NCBI GenBank assembly: GCA_963838375.1
Contig: CAWIQY010000006.1
Location: 310,001 to 374,000, forward strand
Source of the DNA: DVED01 sp963838375
GTDB taxonomy: Bacteria > Cyanobacteriota > Cyanobacteriia > Cyanobacteriales > Geitlerinemataceae
Length of the DNA stretch: 64,000 nucleotides
Direction: 5' to 3'
Shown one piece after another: positions 26,708 through 36,727 of this stretch (position 1 is its first letter; each line of letters opens with the position of its first letter). The notes under the pieces are model-generated. The model saw only the letters and a list, made by a program, of their open reading frames with translations, was not told the DNA's origin and did no database searches. Both the position numbers and the translations under genes were made by a program.

Positions 26708-26893
26708 TCAATAGGGTATCTCATCATCGCTGGTGGGGAGCGATCGTAGGTGTTGTAAAAACTGTTATAATTCCTCGGATGTGAGTTGACGGCGCGATCG
26801 TTTTTGAAAGTTTTGTATGAGATAGTTTCGTCCGCGATCGATACTCCAGGCAACTCGTTGCATTTGCCGATCAATTTCGGCGATGGCGACTTC
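26708..26893 (-). pseudogene. remnant of a small helical protein gene with internal stop
   Basis: One minus frame, preceded by TGA at 26894-26896, reads EVAIAEIDRQMQRVAWSIDR then GRNYLIQNFQKRSRRQLTSEEL. A TAA follows, and the same frame continues QFLQHLRSLPTSDDEIPY to a TGA. The continuity on both sides of the TAA and the lack of an ATG at the left suggest a decayed gene. I recall similar IDR-MQ---W-----YL--YGKRSR--LT--EL segments in cyanobacterial proteins, but cannot name the family. Confidence 0.5.
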
Positions 26894-26905
26894 TCAATAT
26901 AAGTT

Positions 26906-27712
26906 TTATTTTTTGACTGCTCGGATCAAAAAAACTCGCTGAATACCGGCTACATTTCGTGGCGGAAATGATTCAGTCAAACGATCGAAGTTCGCGCCAT
27001 CATCTCCCGGCTGAATCACTTTTGCCTCCCATCCATAAATTGATAATAGTTCTTCCGGATTGTCCCAACCCGATTGAAAATATCCGCGATAGGGTTCGTA
27101 CTCTAAACTGTGCGTATTAATCAGATCGAGTCCTAGATAACTGCCAGAAATACTCAAGCGAGAAATCGTCGAAAGTATCTGATGAACTCGATCTTCTGAT
27201 AAATACATCAGGAGTCCCTCTGCCAACCAAATTGATGGATGTTCTGGACAATACCCAGCCGCTATTAACTTGTCTTCCCAAGGTTGGTTTAAATCAGCCG
27301 GAATTCCATAACGATCGCACTTAAAATTAATATTCTTGAGACAACTTTCTTTGTAATCAAGTACCTCGGGAAAGTCGAGTTCGTATAGCTTCATCCCCGA
27401 ACACCAAGGAAGGCGATACGCTCGTGTATCCAATCCAGATGCTAAGATGACAACTTGACGAACTGAAGTACTTAAGAGGAAGTCATCGAAGAAACGAGTC
27501 CGAACTGCAACATACATTTTATCCTGTTGGGTCAGTTGTTGTTCAACTCGTTGGAAGGCTTCCTCACCTGCTAATGTAGCCGCAAATGGATCGTCAAAAA
27601 GACGATCGTTTCGAGCTGATTCTAAAGACCGCATCGCTGCCATCATTCTCGCTGTGAACGGTACGAATTCATTGTAGTCATTGGCTATATTCGGTGACTG
27701 AGATTGACTCAT
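26906..27712 (-). CDS. class I SAM-dependent methyltransferase (TIGR00027/LCMT-like)
   Basis: The product is 268 residues from ATG 27712 (MSQSQSPNIANDYNEFVPFT). The family pattern is seen in RNDRLFDDPFAATLAGEEAF, VAVRTRFFDDFLL, QVVILASGLDTRAYRLPW (SAM-binding, GLDTRAYR), YELDFPEVLDYK and AEGLLMYL. Family knowledge: such proteins resemble leucine carboxyl methyltransferases and are often annotated as O-methyltransferases of unknown substrate. The gene lies just downstream of the broken amidase on the same strand. Confidence 0.88.
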   Translation of the reverse strand: MSQSQSPNIANDYNEFVPFTARMMAAMRSLESARNDRLFDDPFAATLAGEEAFQRVEQQLTQQDKMYVAVRTRFFDDFLLSTSVRQVVILASGLDTRAYRLPWCSGMKLYELDFPEVLDYKESCLKNINFKCDRYGIPADLNQPWEDKLIAAGYCPEHPSIWLAEGLLMYLSEDRVHQILSTISRLSISGSYLGLDLINTHSLEYEPYRGYFQSGWDNPEELLSIYGWEAKVIQPGDDGANFDRLTESFPPRNVAGIQRVFLIRAVKK

Positions 27713-27743
27713 AAACGTTATTTTTGTATAATATTTAATAGAT

Positions 27744-29152
27744 TTACAACGCAAATTCTGGTCGATCGCCGCTCCAAGGTCGATCGGCTTCTAACTGAGA
27801 TGCTAAGCGAATTAACATCGACTCATTTGCGTTTCTACCTACTAATTGTACGCTCAAAGGTAGCCCATTTTCATCAAATCCAGCCGGAAGAGCGATCGAA
27901 GGTTGTCCGGTGGCATTAAAAGGCGGACAGGGAAATATCCAACGAATCACTTTCGATAACGTTTCTTCGGGAGAGAATACTGCCCATTCTCCGATACGAA
28001 TGGCAGAGTGCAAATTGGTTGGAAGTAGCAACACATCAATATCTTGAAAGCTTGAAACAATGCGGCGGGCAATGATGTGTACTTGATTGCGCGCTTGGAT
28101 AAAATTACCGACAGAAACGGCATTTTCCAGATTCCAACGATTGATGGGATCGAGGAGGTCTACCGGAATTCCCGTAGCAGTAACACTCGATTTCCAAATA
28201 ATTGTAAAAGGGTCGATTAAATCGTAGGCATTGAACGATCGCATCTGCGACAATATGACCTAACTTTTCCAGCCGTTTCGCAGTATCCAAAACGGCTTTT
28301 TCCCAAGCCAATTCCGGTTTGCCAAATCCCTCAAATTCCGTCACAACACCAATCCGCAACAAACCCCGGAGATTGACGAGAAGCTTCTAAAAACGAAGGA
28401 TTGGGATCGGGCAACCAGTAAGGATCTCCAGGAATGTAACCCGACATCACATCCAACAATGCTGCGGCATCGGCAACGGTTCGCGCCAGGGAACCATAGG
28501 CGGCAAATCCCATCAACTGTTCTCCCAGGGGGGCGCTAGAAATCCGACCCCGCGAGGGTTTGATGCCCACTAAACCGCAACAAGCAGCGGGTCCGCGAAC
28601 CGAACCCCCACCGTCGGAACCCTGGGCAACCGGACACAATCCCGCCGCTACTGCCGCCGCCGCGCCACCGCTGGAACCGCCGGGGGTGTAGTCGAGATTC
28701 CAGGGATTTCGGGCGGGGGGAAAGCCGGGAGGTTCGGTGTAGGGAAGGGCGCCGAGTTGGGAGGTTGCCGTTTTGCCGAGAATGACGAAACCTGCTTGTT
28801 TGATACGGCTGACAACCCCGGTATCGAAGTTGGCAACTTGTTGGCGCAAGGCAGCAACACCGAGACTCCAAGGGACATCTTTGACGGCAGCGAGGTCCTT
28901 GATGGGAATGGGAACGCCGAAGAAGGGGGGTAAGTCGTCGGGGTTTTCGGTGTTTGTCAGTTGTTCTGTTTTGGCGGTGGCATCGGCGATCGCCCGATCG
29001 GCGGTTACGGTAAAATAACTACCAAGGGTTTTGTCAAGTCGATCGATCCTCTCCAGGTAAAGTTCCACCAATTCCAAGGGAGAAACGGCTTTAGTCCGAA
29101 TTAGTTTGGCTTGTTCGACGGCGGGAGTAAAGGCGAGATCGATTGGGTTCAT
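27744..29152 (-). pseudogene. amidase signature family protein, broken by two frameshifts
   Basis: Three consecutive frames together give a normal amidase of about 468 residues. Part 1 (29152 to about 28350) has MNPIDLAFTPAVEQAKLIRT, PIPIKDLAAVKDVPW with the catalytic Lys, and TPGGSSGGAAAAVAAGLCPV with the Ser-Ser-Lys signature. After SRQSPG an extra base shifts to LLRIGVVTEFEGFGKPELAW. A second extra base near 28232, just after GCGATCG, shifts to NAYDLIDPFTIIWKSSVTAT and on to the stop. Two single-base insertions separate an otherwise conserved enzyme, so it is a recent pseudogene or sequence error. Substrate unknown; a heptamer repeat abuts the start codon. Confidence 0.85.
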
Positions 29153-29173
29153 GGGTAATGGGTAATGGGTAAT
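29153..29173. repeat. heptamer tandem repeat at the amidase start codon
   Basis: GGGTAAT occurs three times in direct contact with the amidase ATG (29150-29152 on the minus strand). No Shine-Dalgarno sequence fits between repeat and start. Confidence 0.9.
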
Positions 29174-29366
29174 TGGCACAAATGACAACTAACCACTATC
29201 AATTATTAACTGTACGGGTGAAAAGGTAGGGTGTGTTGAGGTACGAAACGCACCTTTGAGGTTCTATATTACCCGACAGCAATCTGGAATTTGATGCGGA
29301 TGAGGGAATTGCCAAGTTGTATGTATGATGAGATCGAAAGCTTTCGACCAGAACGGGATCTGACCT

Positions 29367-32075
29367 ATGAAATTTCCAGAACCCCATAAGATCGATCGTC
29401 TCCTCACCGTGACTTTGATAGTCGTGGGCAGCTTGAACTCCAACCCAGTTTCTGCCCAAATTGTGCCGGATGCCACGTTACCCGTCAATTCCCAAGTCAC
29501 TGTTGAGGGAAACACCTTCACTCTCGATGGGGGAACGGCAACGGGAAGTAATTTGTTTCACAGTTTCTCGGAGTTTTCGTTACCGACGGGATGGGAAGCG
29601 TTTTTTAACAATGCTGTTAATATCGACAATATTTTTACGCGGGTGACGGGGGGGCAAGTCTCGAATATTGACGGACTGATTCGCGCCAATGGGGGGGCGA
29701 ATTTGTTTCTCCTCAATCCCAATGGCATTGTGTTTGGACCGAATGCACAATTGAATTTGGGGGGTTCGTTTTTTGCCAGTACCGCGAACGAGATTGTGTT
29801 TGCGGATGGGGTTTTTAGCGCGATGAATCCGGAAGGGGCGGGCACGGGGGCACCGCCCCTACTGTCGATTAACGTTCCCGTCGGTTTGCAATACGGTGAA
29901 AATCCGGGGGCAATTGTCGATCGATCGCGTGTCTCGGGCGTTTTGTCCGGGAACACCGCAACAACGGGTCTTCAGGTCAATTCTGGCGAAACTCTGGCTT
30001 TGGTGGGGGGAGAGGTTCAGCTAGATGGGGGAAACCTGACGGCGGAGGGAGGACGCATCGAGTTAGGCAGTGTGGGGGAAGGATTTGTCGGTATCGGCGA
30101 TGCAACGGCAGGTTTTCCGTTAACCTATTCCCCAGGACAACCTTTTACCGATATTACTTTATCCAATGGGTCGATCGTCGAGACCAGTGGCAATGGCGGC
30201 GGGACGATTCAAGTCCGAGGTAGAAATATTTCTCTGTTTGAGGGATCGCAAATTCGCAGCAATACTCTCGGTTCGGGAATGGGGGGCGATGTGACGGTGA
30301 TGGCATCGGAAGCGGTGACGGTTCGCGGACGGTTGCCCAATTTACAACCTAGCGCTTTACAAGTGCGGGTGCAAGGGGAAAATGCTACGGGAACGGGGGG
30401 AAATTTAACCCTGGAAGCGCCCAGGTTAACGGTGGCAGAGGGGGCGCGGGTGGCGGTGTCTTCGCTGACGCCGAATCCGGCGGATGGCGGGAATTTGACG
30501 GTTCGGGTATCCCAGAGGATGGAGATTGCCGGGGTAGCTACCCAAAACGGGGAACTGTTACGCAATCCGGCGGGGGAAGTGTTGCCGAGTCAACTTTCTA
30601 GCGTGACGACGGGGGCGGGAAATGCGGGGTATATTGCGATCGAAGCTGGGGAGTTAATCGCCACCGATGGCGGTCAAGTGACGGCTTCTACATTAGGATC
30701 GGGAGATGCGGGAATTGTAACTGTTGCTGCCCAAGATATTACCTTAACTGGACGATCGATCGATGGCAGCGAACCTAGCGGATTGCTGGCGCGAGTGGAA
30801 CCGGGGGCAACGGGAAACGCCAACAATTTAACGGTGGAAGCGCAACGTTTGCGGGTCGAAGGAGGGGCGCGGATTGCGGCATCTTCCCTGTGGACGGGTG
30901 ATGCGGGGGATGTGAGGATTCGATCGATCGATGTGGAAGTCCTCGGTGTTATCCGCGATGAGAATGGTATCCCCAATACCAATAATCCCAGTCAGATTTC
31001 TGCCCTAACTATAGGTTCGGGCAATGCTGGAGATATTACCGTCGAAACCGATCGCTTGCAAGTGCGTGACGGTGGGCAAATTGTCACATCGACATTGAGT
31101 TCTGGAGATGGGGGAGATTTGCGGGTGACGGCGGAGGATGTGTCGGTTTTCGGTCGTTTGGATGCAGGGAATATTCCCAGTGGATTGCTGGCGCGAGTCG
31201 AACCCATCGGGGATGTGGCGGCAACGGGAACCGGGGGTACATTAACTTTAGAAGTCGATCGTCTGCGAGTCAACGATCGATCGCGGGTGGCAGCGGCATC
31301 GCAAAGTGTGGGGGATGCTGGCAATGTGAATATTTCCGCCAGAAATCGTCTGGAAGTCACCGACGGCGGCGAAATCAGCGTTCGGGGACTCAGTACCGGA
31401 GAACCCGGAAATTTGACCGTATCGGGTTCTATTTTGCTCGATCGACAAGGATCGTTATCTGCCAGTTCCCAGGCGGGTCGCGGCGGCAATATCGCCTTGA
31501 AATCGCCTAATTTGCAACTGCGCCGCGAGAGTTTAATATCCGCTGAAGGAAGTACCTTTCAAGAAACCTTCGACGGCAATATTGACCTCGACGCCGAAAC
31601 TATTGTCCTCTTAGAAAATAGCGGTATCCGGACGAATGCCGCCAATCCCCAAGGCGGCAGCAACATCAACATTCGTCCCCTGGATGGCGTGGGTGTTGCC
31701 ATCTTCCGTTCCCCCGACAGTACCATTAGCGCCGCAGGTAATCTCAGTGTGGAAGGGAAAATTGAAGTCGATGCCAACGAACCCGCCGAAATCGAAGTCG
31801 CGGATGCTGATGACATCGCCCGAGGCTGTTTGGGGACGGGACGCAGCCAATTTACGACAACCGGACGCGGCGGATTGCCACCGAGTCCCTACGAACCCCT
31901 GGAAAACCTCGACTTGTTGGAAGATATCGAGTTGCCGATGGCATGGTGGGAAAGTTCGGCGGAGAGAACTCCCTTAGTGGAAGCGCGGGGGTGGGTTCGG
32001 ACAGAAAGCGGTCAGATTGTTTTGGTGGCAACCATGCCGATCGATCGTTGTTTGAGCTTTACCCAAAATTTGTAA
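29367..32075 (+). CDS. filamentous haemagglutinin N-terminal domain exoprotein (TpsA/S-layer-like)
   Basis: The product is 902 residues with a signal peptide ending near residue 31 (NSNPVSA-QIVPD). A two-partner-secretion carbohydrate-dependent haemagglutination domain spans about 33-150, with the NPNGIVFGPNAQLNLGGSF hallmark. A long beta-helical region follows, with recurring GDAG/GNAG, ARVEP and LxVExxRLRV units. It ends with CLGTGRSQFTTTGRGGLPPS, the usual tail of these cyanobacterial proteins. Family knowledge: exported through a TpsB/BamA-like pore to the cell surface. No transporter gene is adjacent. A terminator follows. Confidence 0.9.
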   Translation: MKFPEPHKIDRLLTVTLIVVGSLNSNPVSAQIVPDATLPVNSQVTVEGNTFTLDGGTATGSNLFHSFSEFSLPTGWEAFFNNAVNIDNIFTRVTGGQVSNIDGLIRANGGANLFLLNPNGIVFGPNAQLNLGGSFFASTANEIVFADGVFSAMNPEGAGTGAPPLLSINVPVGLQYGENPGAIVDRSRVSGVLSGNTATTGLQVNSGETLALVGGEVQLDGGNLTAEGGRIELGSVGEGFVGIGDATAGFPLTYSPGQPFTDITLSNGSIVETSGNGGGTIQVRGRNISLFEGSQIRSNTLGSGMGGDVTVMASEAVTVRGRLPNLQPSALQVRVQGENATGTGGNLTLEAPRLTVAEGARVAVSSLTPNPADGGNLTVRVSQRMEIAGVATQNGELLRNPAGEVLPSQLSSVTTGAGNAGYIAIEAGELIATDGGQVTASTLGSGDAGIVTVAAQDITLTGRSIDGSEPSGLLARVEPGATGNANNLTVEAQRLRVEGGARIAASSLWTGDAGDVRIRSIDVEVLGVIRDENGIPNTNNPSQISALTIGSGNAGDITVETDRLQVRDGGQIVTSTLSSGDGGDLRVTAEDVSVFGRLDAGNIPSGLLARVEPIGDVAATGTGGTLTLEVDRLRVNDRSRVAAASQSVGDAGNVNISARNRLEVTDGGEISVRGLSTGEPGNLTVSGSILLDRQGSLSASSQAGRGGNIALKSPNLQLRRESLISAEGSTFQETFDGNIDLDAETIVLLENSGIRTNAANPQGGSNINIRPLDGVGVAIFRSPDSTISAAGNLSVEGKIEVDANEPAEIEVADADDIARGCLGTGRSQFTTTGRGGLPPSPYEPLENLDLLEDIELPMAWWESSAERTPLVEARGWVRTESGQIVLVATMPIDRCLSFTQNL

Positions 32076-32136
32076 ACTTTTTGGAACAAATTTGGTGAAA
32101 TGCACGAAGGCAAAATTATAGTAAAAAAAAGGGTCG

Positions 32137-32186
32137 ATCGCCTTTAGAGGCGGGGCAAGAGCCTCTACAGGCGATTATATTTTTTT
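32137..32186 (+). terminator. terminator of the haemagglutinin-type gene
   Basis: ATCGCCTTTAGAGGC pairs with GCCTCTACAGGCGAT with one mismatch, then TATATTTTTTT. It lies 62 bp after the stop. Confidence 0.8.
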
Positions 32187-32276
32187 GATAAAGACGTGTT
32201 AGATGTCACAACATGGGCTGTTGCCCATATGCCACCTTAGATATAAACATTCACTTGCTCGTACACTTGAACTGTC

Positions 32277-33269
32277 ATGATTTCGCCAAACTCGATCGAA
32301 TCCCAAAACCCCTTGACCTCCACTTCGCAATTCGTGGGCGAACCCATTTTACTAGTGGGAGCGGAACGTTCCGGAACGACGATGTTGAGGCTGATGCTGT
32401 CACATCATCCCGAAATTGCTTGGTGCAATGAATTTGAGTACTCTGTCGATCTCATCTCCGACACGCAAGAGTTTCCCAAACTCGATCGATATTACGAATG
32501 GTTAGAAACCCATAGGATTTTCCGGAAAACAGGTTTTAAGATCGATCGAACTTTAGATTATCCGCAACTGGTCAATAGCTTTGTGTGCCAGAAACAAGAG
32601 CAAACCGAAAAATCGATCGTGGGTGCTACCGTTCACCGCGACTTCGATAAACTCTTAAAAATTTGGCCCGATGCCCGCTTCATCCATATCATCCGCGATC
32701 CCCGAGATGTCGCTCGCTCCTGTATTGGTATGGGTTGGGCAGGCAATGTCTGGACGGGTGTTCAACGCTGGCTAAAAGCCGAACAGTTGTGGGAACAACT
32801 CGCCCTCAAAATCCCCGAAGAACGGAGAATAGAGGTACGGTATGAAGCTCTCATCGCAGAACCCGTACAAACATTAAGTCGCCTTTGCGACTTTATGGGT
32901 ACATCTTTCGATGAAGCCATGCTTCACTATCCAGAAACGACAACCTTCTCCTATCCCGACCCGAAATTGATCTATCAGTGGCGACGCAAACTGTCCGACT
33001 ACGAAATTGCGCTGGTAGAATCCCAGGTTGACACGTTACTGGAAAAGCGAGGATACGAACCAAGCGGCTTACCCACCTTGAACGTCACTCCCCTCATCCA
33101 ACAACAACTTCGACTTCAAGACTGGTGGTTTCGCTGGCAATTCCGACTCAAGCGCTACGGTTTGCAGTTATTCGTTGCCGATTACCTAGCGCGACATTTA
33201 GGCATCAAGTCTTGGGAAAAGAACTTGCGATTACAGATTGGCGCGATCGATCGTACTTATTTGAAGTAG
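32277..33269 (+). CDS. PAPS-dependent sulfotransferase family protein
   Basis: The 330-residue product transfers sulfate from PAPS to a hydroxyl or amino acceptor. The 5'-phosphosulfate loop ILLVGAERSGTTMLRLMLS lies near 24-42 and the 3'-phosphate motif FIHIIRDPRDVARSC near 140-155. Cyanobacterial relatives modify glycans or lipids; the acceptor is unknown. Start ATG 32277 (MISPNSIESQ) is not preceded by a strong ribosome-binding site. A strong hairpin ends the transcript 25 bp downstream. Confidence 0.88.
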   Translation: MISPNSIESQNPLTSTSQFVGEPILLVGAERSGTTMLRLMLSHHPEIAWCNEFEYSVDLISDTQEFPKLDRYYEWLETHRIFRKTGFKIDRTLDYPQLVNSFVCQKQEQTEKSIVGATVHRDFDKLLKIWPDARFIHIIRDPRDVARSCIGMGWAGNVWTGVQRWLKAEQLWEQLALKIPEERRIEVRYEALIAEPVQTLSRLCDFMGTSFDEAMLHYPETTTFSYPDPKLIYQWRRKLSDYEIALVESQVDTLLEKRGYEPSGLPTLNVTPLIQQQLRLQDWWFRWQFRLKRYGLQLFVADYLARHLGIKSWEKNLRLQIGAIDRTYLK

Positions 33270-33293
33270 AAAGTCACCACCCATCTTTGCGCT

Positions 33294-33332
33294 CTCAGAA
33301 GTCAGGATTCTACCAGAACCCTGACTTCTGAG
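33294..33332. terminator. 13-bp stem hairpin after the sulfotransferase
   Basis: CTCAGAAGTCAGG and CCTGACTTCTGAG form a perfect stem around a 13-nt loop that itself can pair (TTCT/AGAA). No T-run follows, so termination is inferred from position. Confidence 0.6.
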
Positions 33333-33381
33333 GATCTCAACTCATAGTCACAACCCTTTGTCTTCCAATCTGGTTATGACC

Positions 33382-33411
33382 GACTTTTACAACATTAATG
33401 TTGTAAAAGTC
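33382..33411. promoter_or_regulatory. 30-bp perfect palindrome upstream of the transketolase-like gene
   Basis: The half GACTTTTACAACATT is followed directly by its reverse complement, ending 62 bp before the ATG at 33474. The centre is A+T-rich and no T-run follows. The position suits an operator overlapping a promoter. It does not match the NtcA pattern GTA-N8-TAC. Confidence 0.65.
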
Positions 33412-33473
33412 CGCTGCAATTGTAAGATCGTGATTAATAATCGCAGCCTCTTGGAAAGGACAAAAAATTTAGT

Positions 33474-35685
33474 ATGATTGCAGTCATCCCAACAGATTCC
33501 ACAACTCCCGAATTTTGTCAAGGAATTCAGCACTTTAGCGAATCGTTACCAGAATTTGAGAAATACGGCAAAGAACCCGCCATTGGAGAAGGACAAAAAT
33601 CGATTACGTCTCCATCTGACCCCGCCGCCGTTTACCAAACCCTTCTCGCTGCCGATGCGCTGCGCTACCTCACTCTACAAATCACCGCCAGTAAACAATC
33701 GGGACATCCCGGTGGATTTGCTAGCATCGCCGATTGCATTGCCGCGTTGATGATGTTGGGGCATAAAAACATCATCACCGAAGTCGGACACCACGCACCG
33801 GGATTTTATAGTAACGTATTTCTTCGATCGATCCCTAGAAGACATGGGTATCGATACTGTACAACAAATGCGCGATCGATATCGCGAAACCCACGGACTC
33901 CTCGGGCACCTCTCCGGACAAATCCCCGGACTCCTCAACCCCGCCGGACCCCTCGGACAAGGGCAACACTTCGCCATGGCAGGGGCGAAACTCCATCCCG
34001 GCATCCTCTTCCCCGTCACCATCGGCGACGGCGGTTTGGGCGAACCCTACATTATGAGTAGCTTCGGACACTTCAACACCGCCTTCCCCAGCGTCACCAA
34101 CTTCCTCCCCATCCTCGTCTGGAACGGCTACAGCCAAGAACACCACAGCATGGTGTCCACCAAAACCAACGACGAAATGATTGCCTACTGGCAAGGCAAC
34201 GGCTTCAAGAAAGTCATCCTCCTCAACGCCAAAGACTACGACGACGCCAACCAACCCGGCGAATACGTCGATAGCACCAAATTCTCTCTCAAAAGGCGCA
34301 TGGCATTCACCCAAGCCATCCTCGAAGCCACCGATAAAGCCGCCAAATCTGCCCTCAGCGGAACCCTCACCGTCCTCATCGTCAAGCAGCTTAAAGGGGC
34401 AGGCGTTCACAAACGCGGCGCACAATCCCACAACCTCTATCCCGGCGACAGCGTAGAAAAAGATTACATTATCGCGGCATTGAAAGAACGGGCGCTAACT
34501 CCAGACGCATGGCAACTGGTTCGTACCAACTACGAACGCGCCGGCGGCGGTTCTGCCTCCAAAACCGTCGTTACCGAGTTCGAGTTACCCCTACCCGATT
34601 TGGGCAAACTCCCCTTAGAAGAGTTTCCCGTAGGAGGAGACAAGAAAGTTGCCACCACCGCCATGGGGGTTTTAGTCGGAGATGTGGGGATAAAAGACCC
34701 CAACTTCCTCGTCACCAACGCCGACGGTAACGCCGCCTCCGGGATTAACAACATCAACGTCGCCCTGAAAATCATTCACCCCACCACCGACGATACCTAC
34801 TTCCAGGAACCCCATGGGCAAGTTTACGAACCCCTGAGTGAAGATGCCTGCGCTGGGTTAGCGGTTGGATTATCGTTATTTGGGGCGCGTACCTTGTGGT
34901 GTTCCTACGAATCCTTCGTCATCAACGGCTTACCCATCTGGCAAACCGTCATCCAAGCGATGGCAGAACTCCGCCGCCCGACTCCTTCGACGATTACCCT
35001 ATTTACTGCCGGGGCGCTGGAACAAGGGCGCAACGGTTGGACGCACCAACGCCCGGAGGTGGAAAACTACTTCGCGGCGATGATGCGCAATGGCAATGTG
35101 TTCCCCCTGTTCCCCTGCGATGCCAACAGCATTCAGGCGTGTTACGAGTGGGCGCTGGGTACGCAGAATAAGGGGATTCCGATTACGGCGAGTAAGTCAC
35201 CCTTGCCTGTATTGACGACGTTTGAACAGACGCGGCAAGCGTTGCAAGATGGCGCGGTGGTGTTGCAGGAAACTCCCGGCGACAAGACGGTTGTCTTTGC
35301 CGTTGTCGGCGATATGGTTCTCCTCCCGGTGTACGAAGCAGCAAAGGAATTGCAAGCGCAAGGCATCGGCAGCAAAATTGTCTCGGTAATTAGTCCCCGT
35401 CGTTTGTATCGCCCGACTGACGTAGCGGCGACAACCTGTTCTCAAGCGGATACTCATTTCTTAGATGATGCTGGGTTTGAAACCGTCTTCGGTGGCGATG
35501 CGCTGATTGGAGTGACGGGGGGTTCGAGTGCTGTGTTGGAACCCGTGATGCTGCGGAGTAATGCGAAGCGGGATATGTTTGCCTGGAAGCGCGGTGAAAC
35601 GACGGCGACGGCGGGGCAAATTCTGGAGTTTAACGGAATTACTGGGGCGAATTTGGTGAAGCGGGCGACTGAATTGGTGGGGTAA
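33474..35685 (+). CDS. transketolase/phosphoketolase-like ThDP enzyme (one frameshift)
   Basis: Two overlapping frames join into a protein of about 736 residues. Frame 1 (33474 to about 33833) ends ...SGHPGGFASIADCIAALMM and HHAPGFYSNVFL. Removing one T in tttctt gives DRSLEDMGIDTVQQMRDRYR in the second frame, which continues to 35685. The ThDP motif is TIGDGGLGEPY. The pyrimidine domain has LSEDACAGLAVGLSLFGART and YESF, as in phosphoketolases, but the order and the N-terminal GHPGG resemble transketolase. I place it in the transketolase superfamily with phosphoketolase-like features. Substrate (a ketose phosphate) is inferred. A 30-bp palindrome precedes it. Confidence 0.8.
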
Positions 35686-35694
35686 TTTCTGTTG

Positions 35695-35750
35695 GGTGGG
35701 CATTGTGCTGAATGGGGTAAAATCAATCCCTAGATAAATCAATGCCCACC
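35695..35750. repeat. long hairpin, copy 1 of a dispersed family
   Basis: GGTGGGCATTG (35695-35705) pairs with CAATGCCCACC (35740-35750), directly after the transketolase-like stop. The sequence GTTGGGTGGGCATT occurs again at 43373-43386 in a similar hairpin. Confidence 0.75.
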
Positions 35751-35786
35751 TTAAAGTTTGCGATCCTTTTCAAGAACTAAGGTTCA

Positions 35787-36065
35787 CTATTCTTCGTCTG
35801 CACTAAAGCCGTCTAGAAATGCCAATCCAACTTTATAAAATACATTGTTGTCTACATAGTGTTTTGCGGTTTCACTGAGAGCTGCTTTACCTCCATTAAA
35901 CCAACGCTCTCGATTTAAGAGTTGTTGCCGAAAAGTTTGCCATTTTGTGGGTTGCTTTGTTCTAATTTCCGCAAATTCTGCCTCAATAATTTCCTGTGCT
36001 TCTGCTTCAGTTGCGCTTGGGTACTTTTGCTGTAATTCAATCAGGATTGCAACCATCTCGGTCAC
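35787..36065 (-). CDS. small protein of unknown function, last gene of an A+T-rich operon
   Basis: The 92-residue product reads MTEMVAILIELQQKYPSATE, EAEFAEIRTKQPTKWQTFRQQL, then RERWFNGGKAALSETAKHYV and a hydrophobic end KVGLAFLDGFSADEE. I recall the KWxxhxxxhhxxxxWxxGGKxAxxExxKHxxxxNxxxKxxhAFLxG pattern from C-termini of cyanobacterial pentapeptide-repeat proteins; its role is unknown. It is 5 bp from the preceding gene on the same strand. Confidence 0.7.
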   Translation of the reverse strand: MTEMVAILIELQQKYPSATEAEAQEIIEAEFAEIRTKQPTKWQTFRQQLLNRERWFNGGKAALSETAKHYVDNNVFYKVGLAFLDGFSADEE

Positions 36066-36070
36066 CGCTT

Positions 36071-36466
36071 CTATAAAAGCTGGATCGTTAGCACACTTCT
36101 TTCCAATGACTTCGCCTTTATTTTCCTCAATGATGATTGTAACCTCGGACTTGATATCTGATATTTACTTGCTTCTGACATTTTCTTCAATTCCTTTTCA
36201 ATTTTATAAAGTGTCAAAGTTTCTGGATTTTGCTTATCATGTTTTCGATCAGATGTTTCCTCAACTGCTCTAACTGCTATTCTTAAATAAAGCTCGATAT
36301 CCTCTTCAATTTTTTTCCGAGCCTCATCACAAACTTCTCTTAGTTTTTTACTCTTTTGTCGATTAGACTTAATTTTATTTAATCTATCAATAGATTCATT
36401 ATACTCCTGACGACAGTAATTTTCTATTGCTTCCATGCATTCACTTAGGTATACCAATTTATCCAT
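36071..36466 (-). CDS. unknown coiled-coil protein in the A+T-rich operon
   Basis: The product is 131 residues from ATG 36466 (MDKLVYLSECMEAIENYCRQ), strongly charged and helical (RLNKIKSNRQKSKKLREVCD, ARKKIEEDIELYLRIAVRAV). No known family. The frame is open to 36532, but that part overlaps the previous gene. It starts 13 bp after the previous stop. Confidence 0.65.
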   Translation of the reverse strand: MDKLVYLSECMEAIENYCRQEYNESIDRLNKIKSNRQKSKKLREVCDEARKKIEEDIELYLRIAVRAVEETSDRKHDKQNPETLTLYKIEKELKKMSEASKYQISSPRLQSSLRKIKAKSLERSVLTIQLL

Positions 36467-36479
36467 TATATCTGATAAC

Positions 36480-36710
36480 CTACTCCAGCCAGTAGGCGTG
36501 GAATGACCACAGGCTCTTCGAAAGCTCATCAACCAGTTTTTCCAGAGAAAACGATGTAGGATTAGTTATTAGCAATCTTATATACTTAATATAAAGCGAC
36601 AGTTCTTCTGGTGTGGAATCTTTTATCTCGTCTGTGTAACGTATTTTTCTTTCCTTTTGAGACTTCATAAATACATAAGCAAGTATATAGTTTAAAAGCT
36701 CCTCGATCAA
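36480..36710 (-). CDS. unknown small helical protein in the A+T-rich operon
   Basis: A 76-residue product, MIEELLNYILAYVFMKSQKE, rich in Lys, Leu and Ile, with no signal or motif I know. It lies 17 bp after the preceding gene and is probably cotranscribed with it. Confidence 0.6.
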   Translation of the reverse strand: MIEELLNYILAYVFMKSQKERKIRYTDEIKDSTPEELSLYIKYIRLLITNPTSFSLEKLVDELSKSLWSFHAYWLE

Positions 36711-36727
36711 ATCTCATTAACTAAATG

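Noticed and set aside
33835..34431. 198-codon minus frame rich in Gly, Val and Glu
   Set aside because: It lies opposite the well-supported transketolase-like gene and mirrors its codon pattern.
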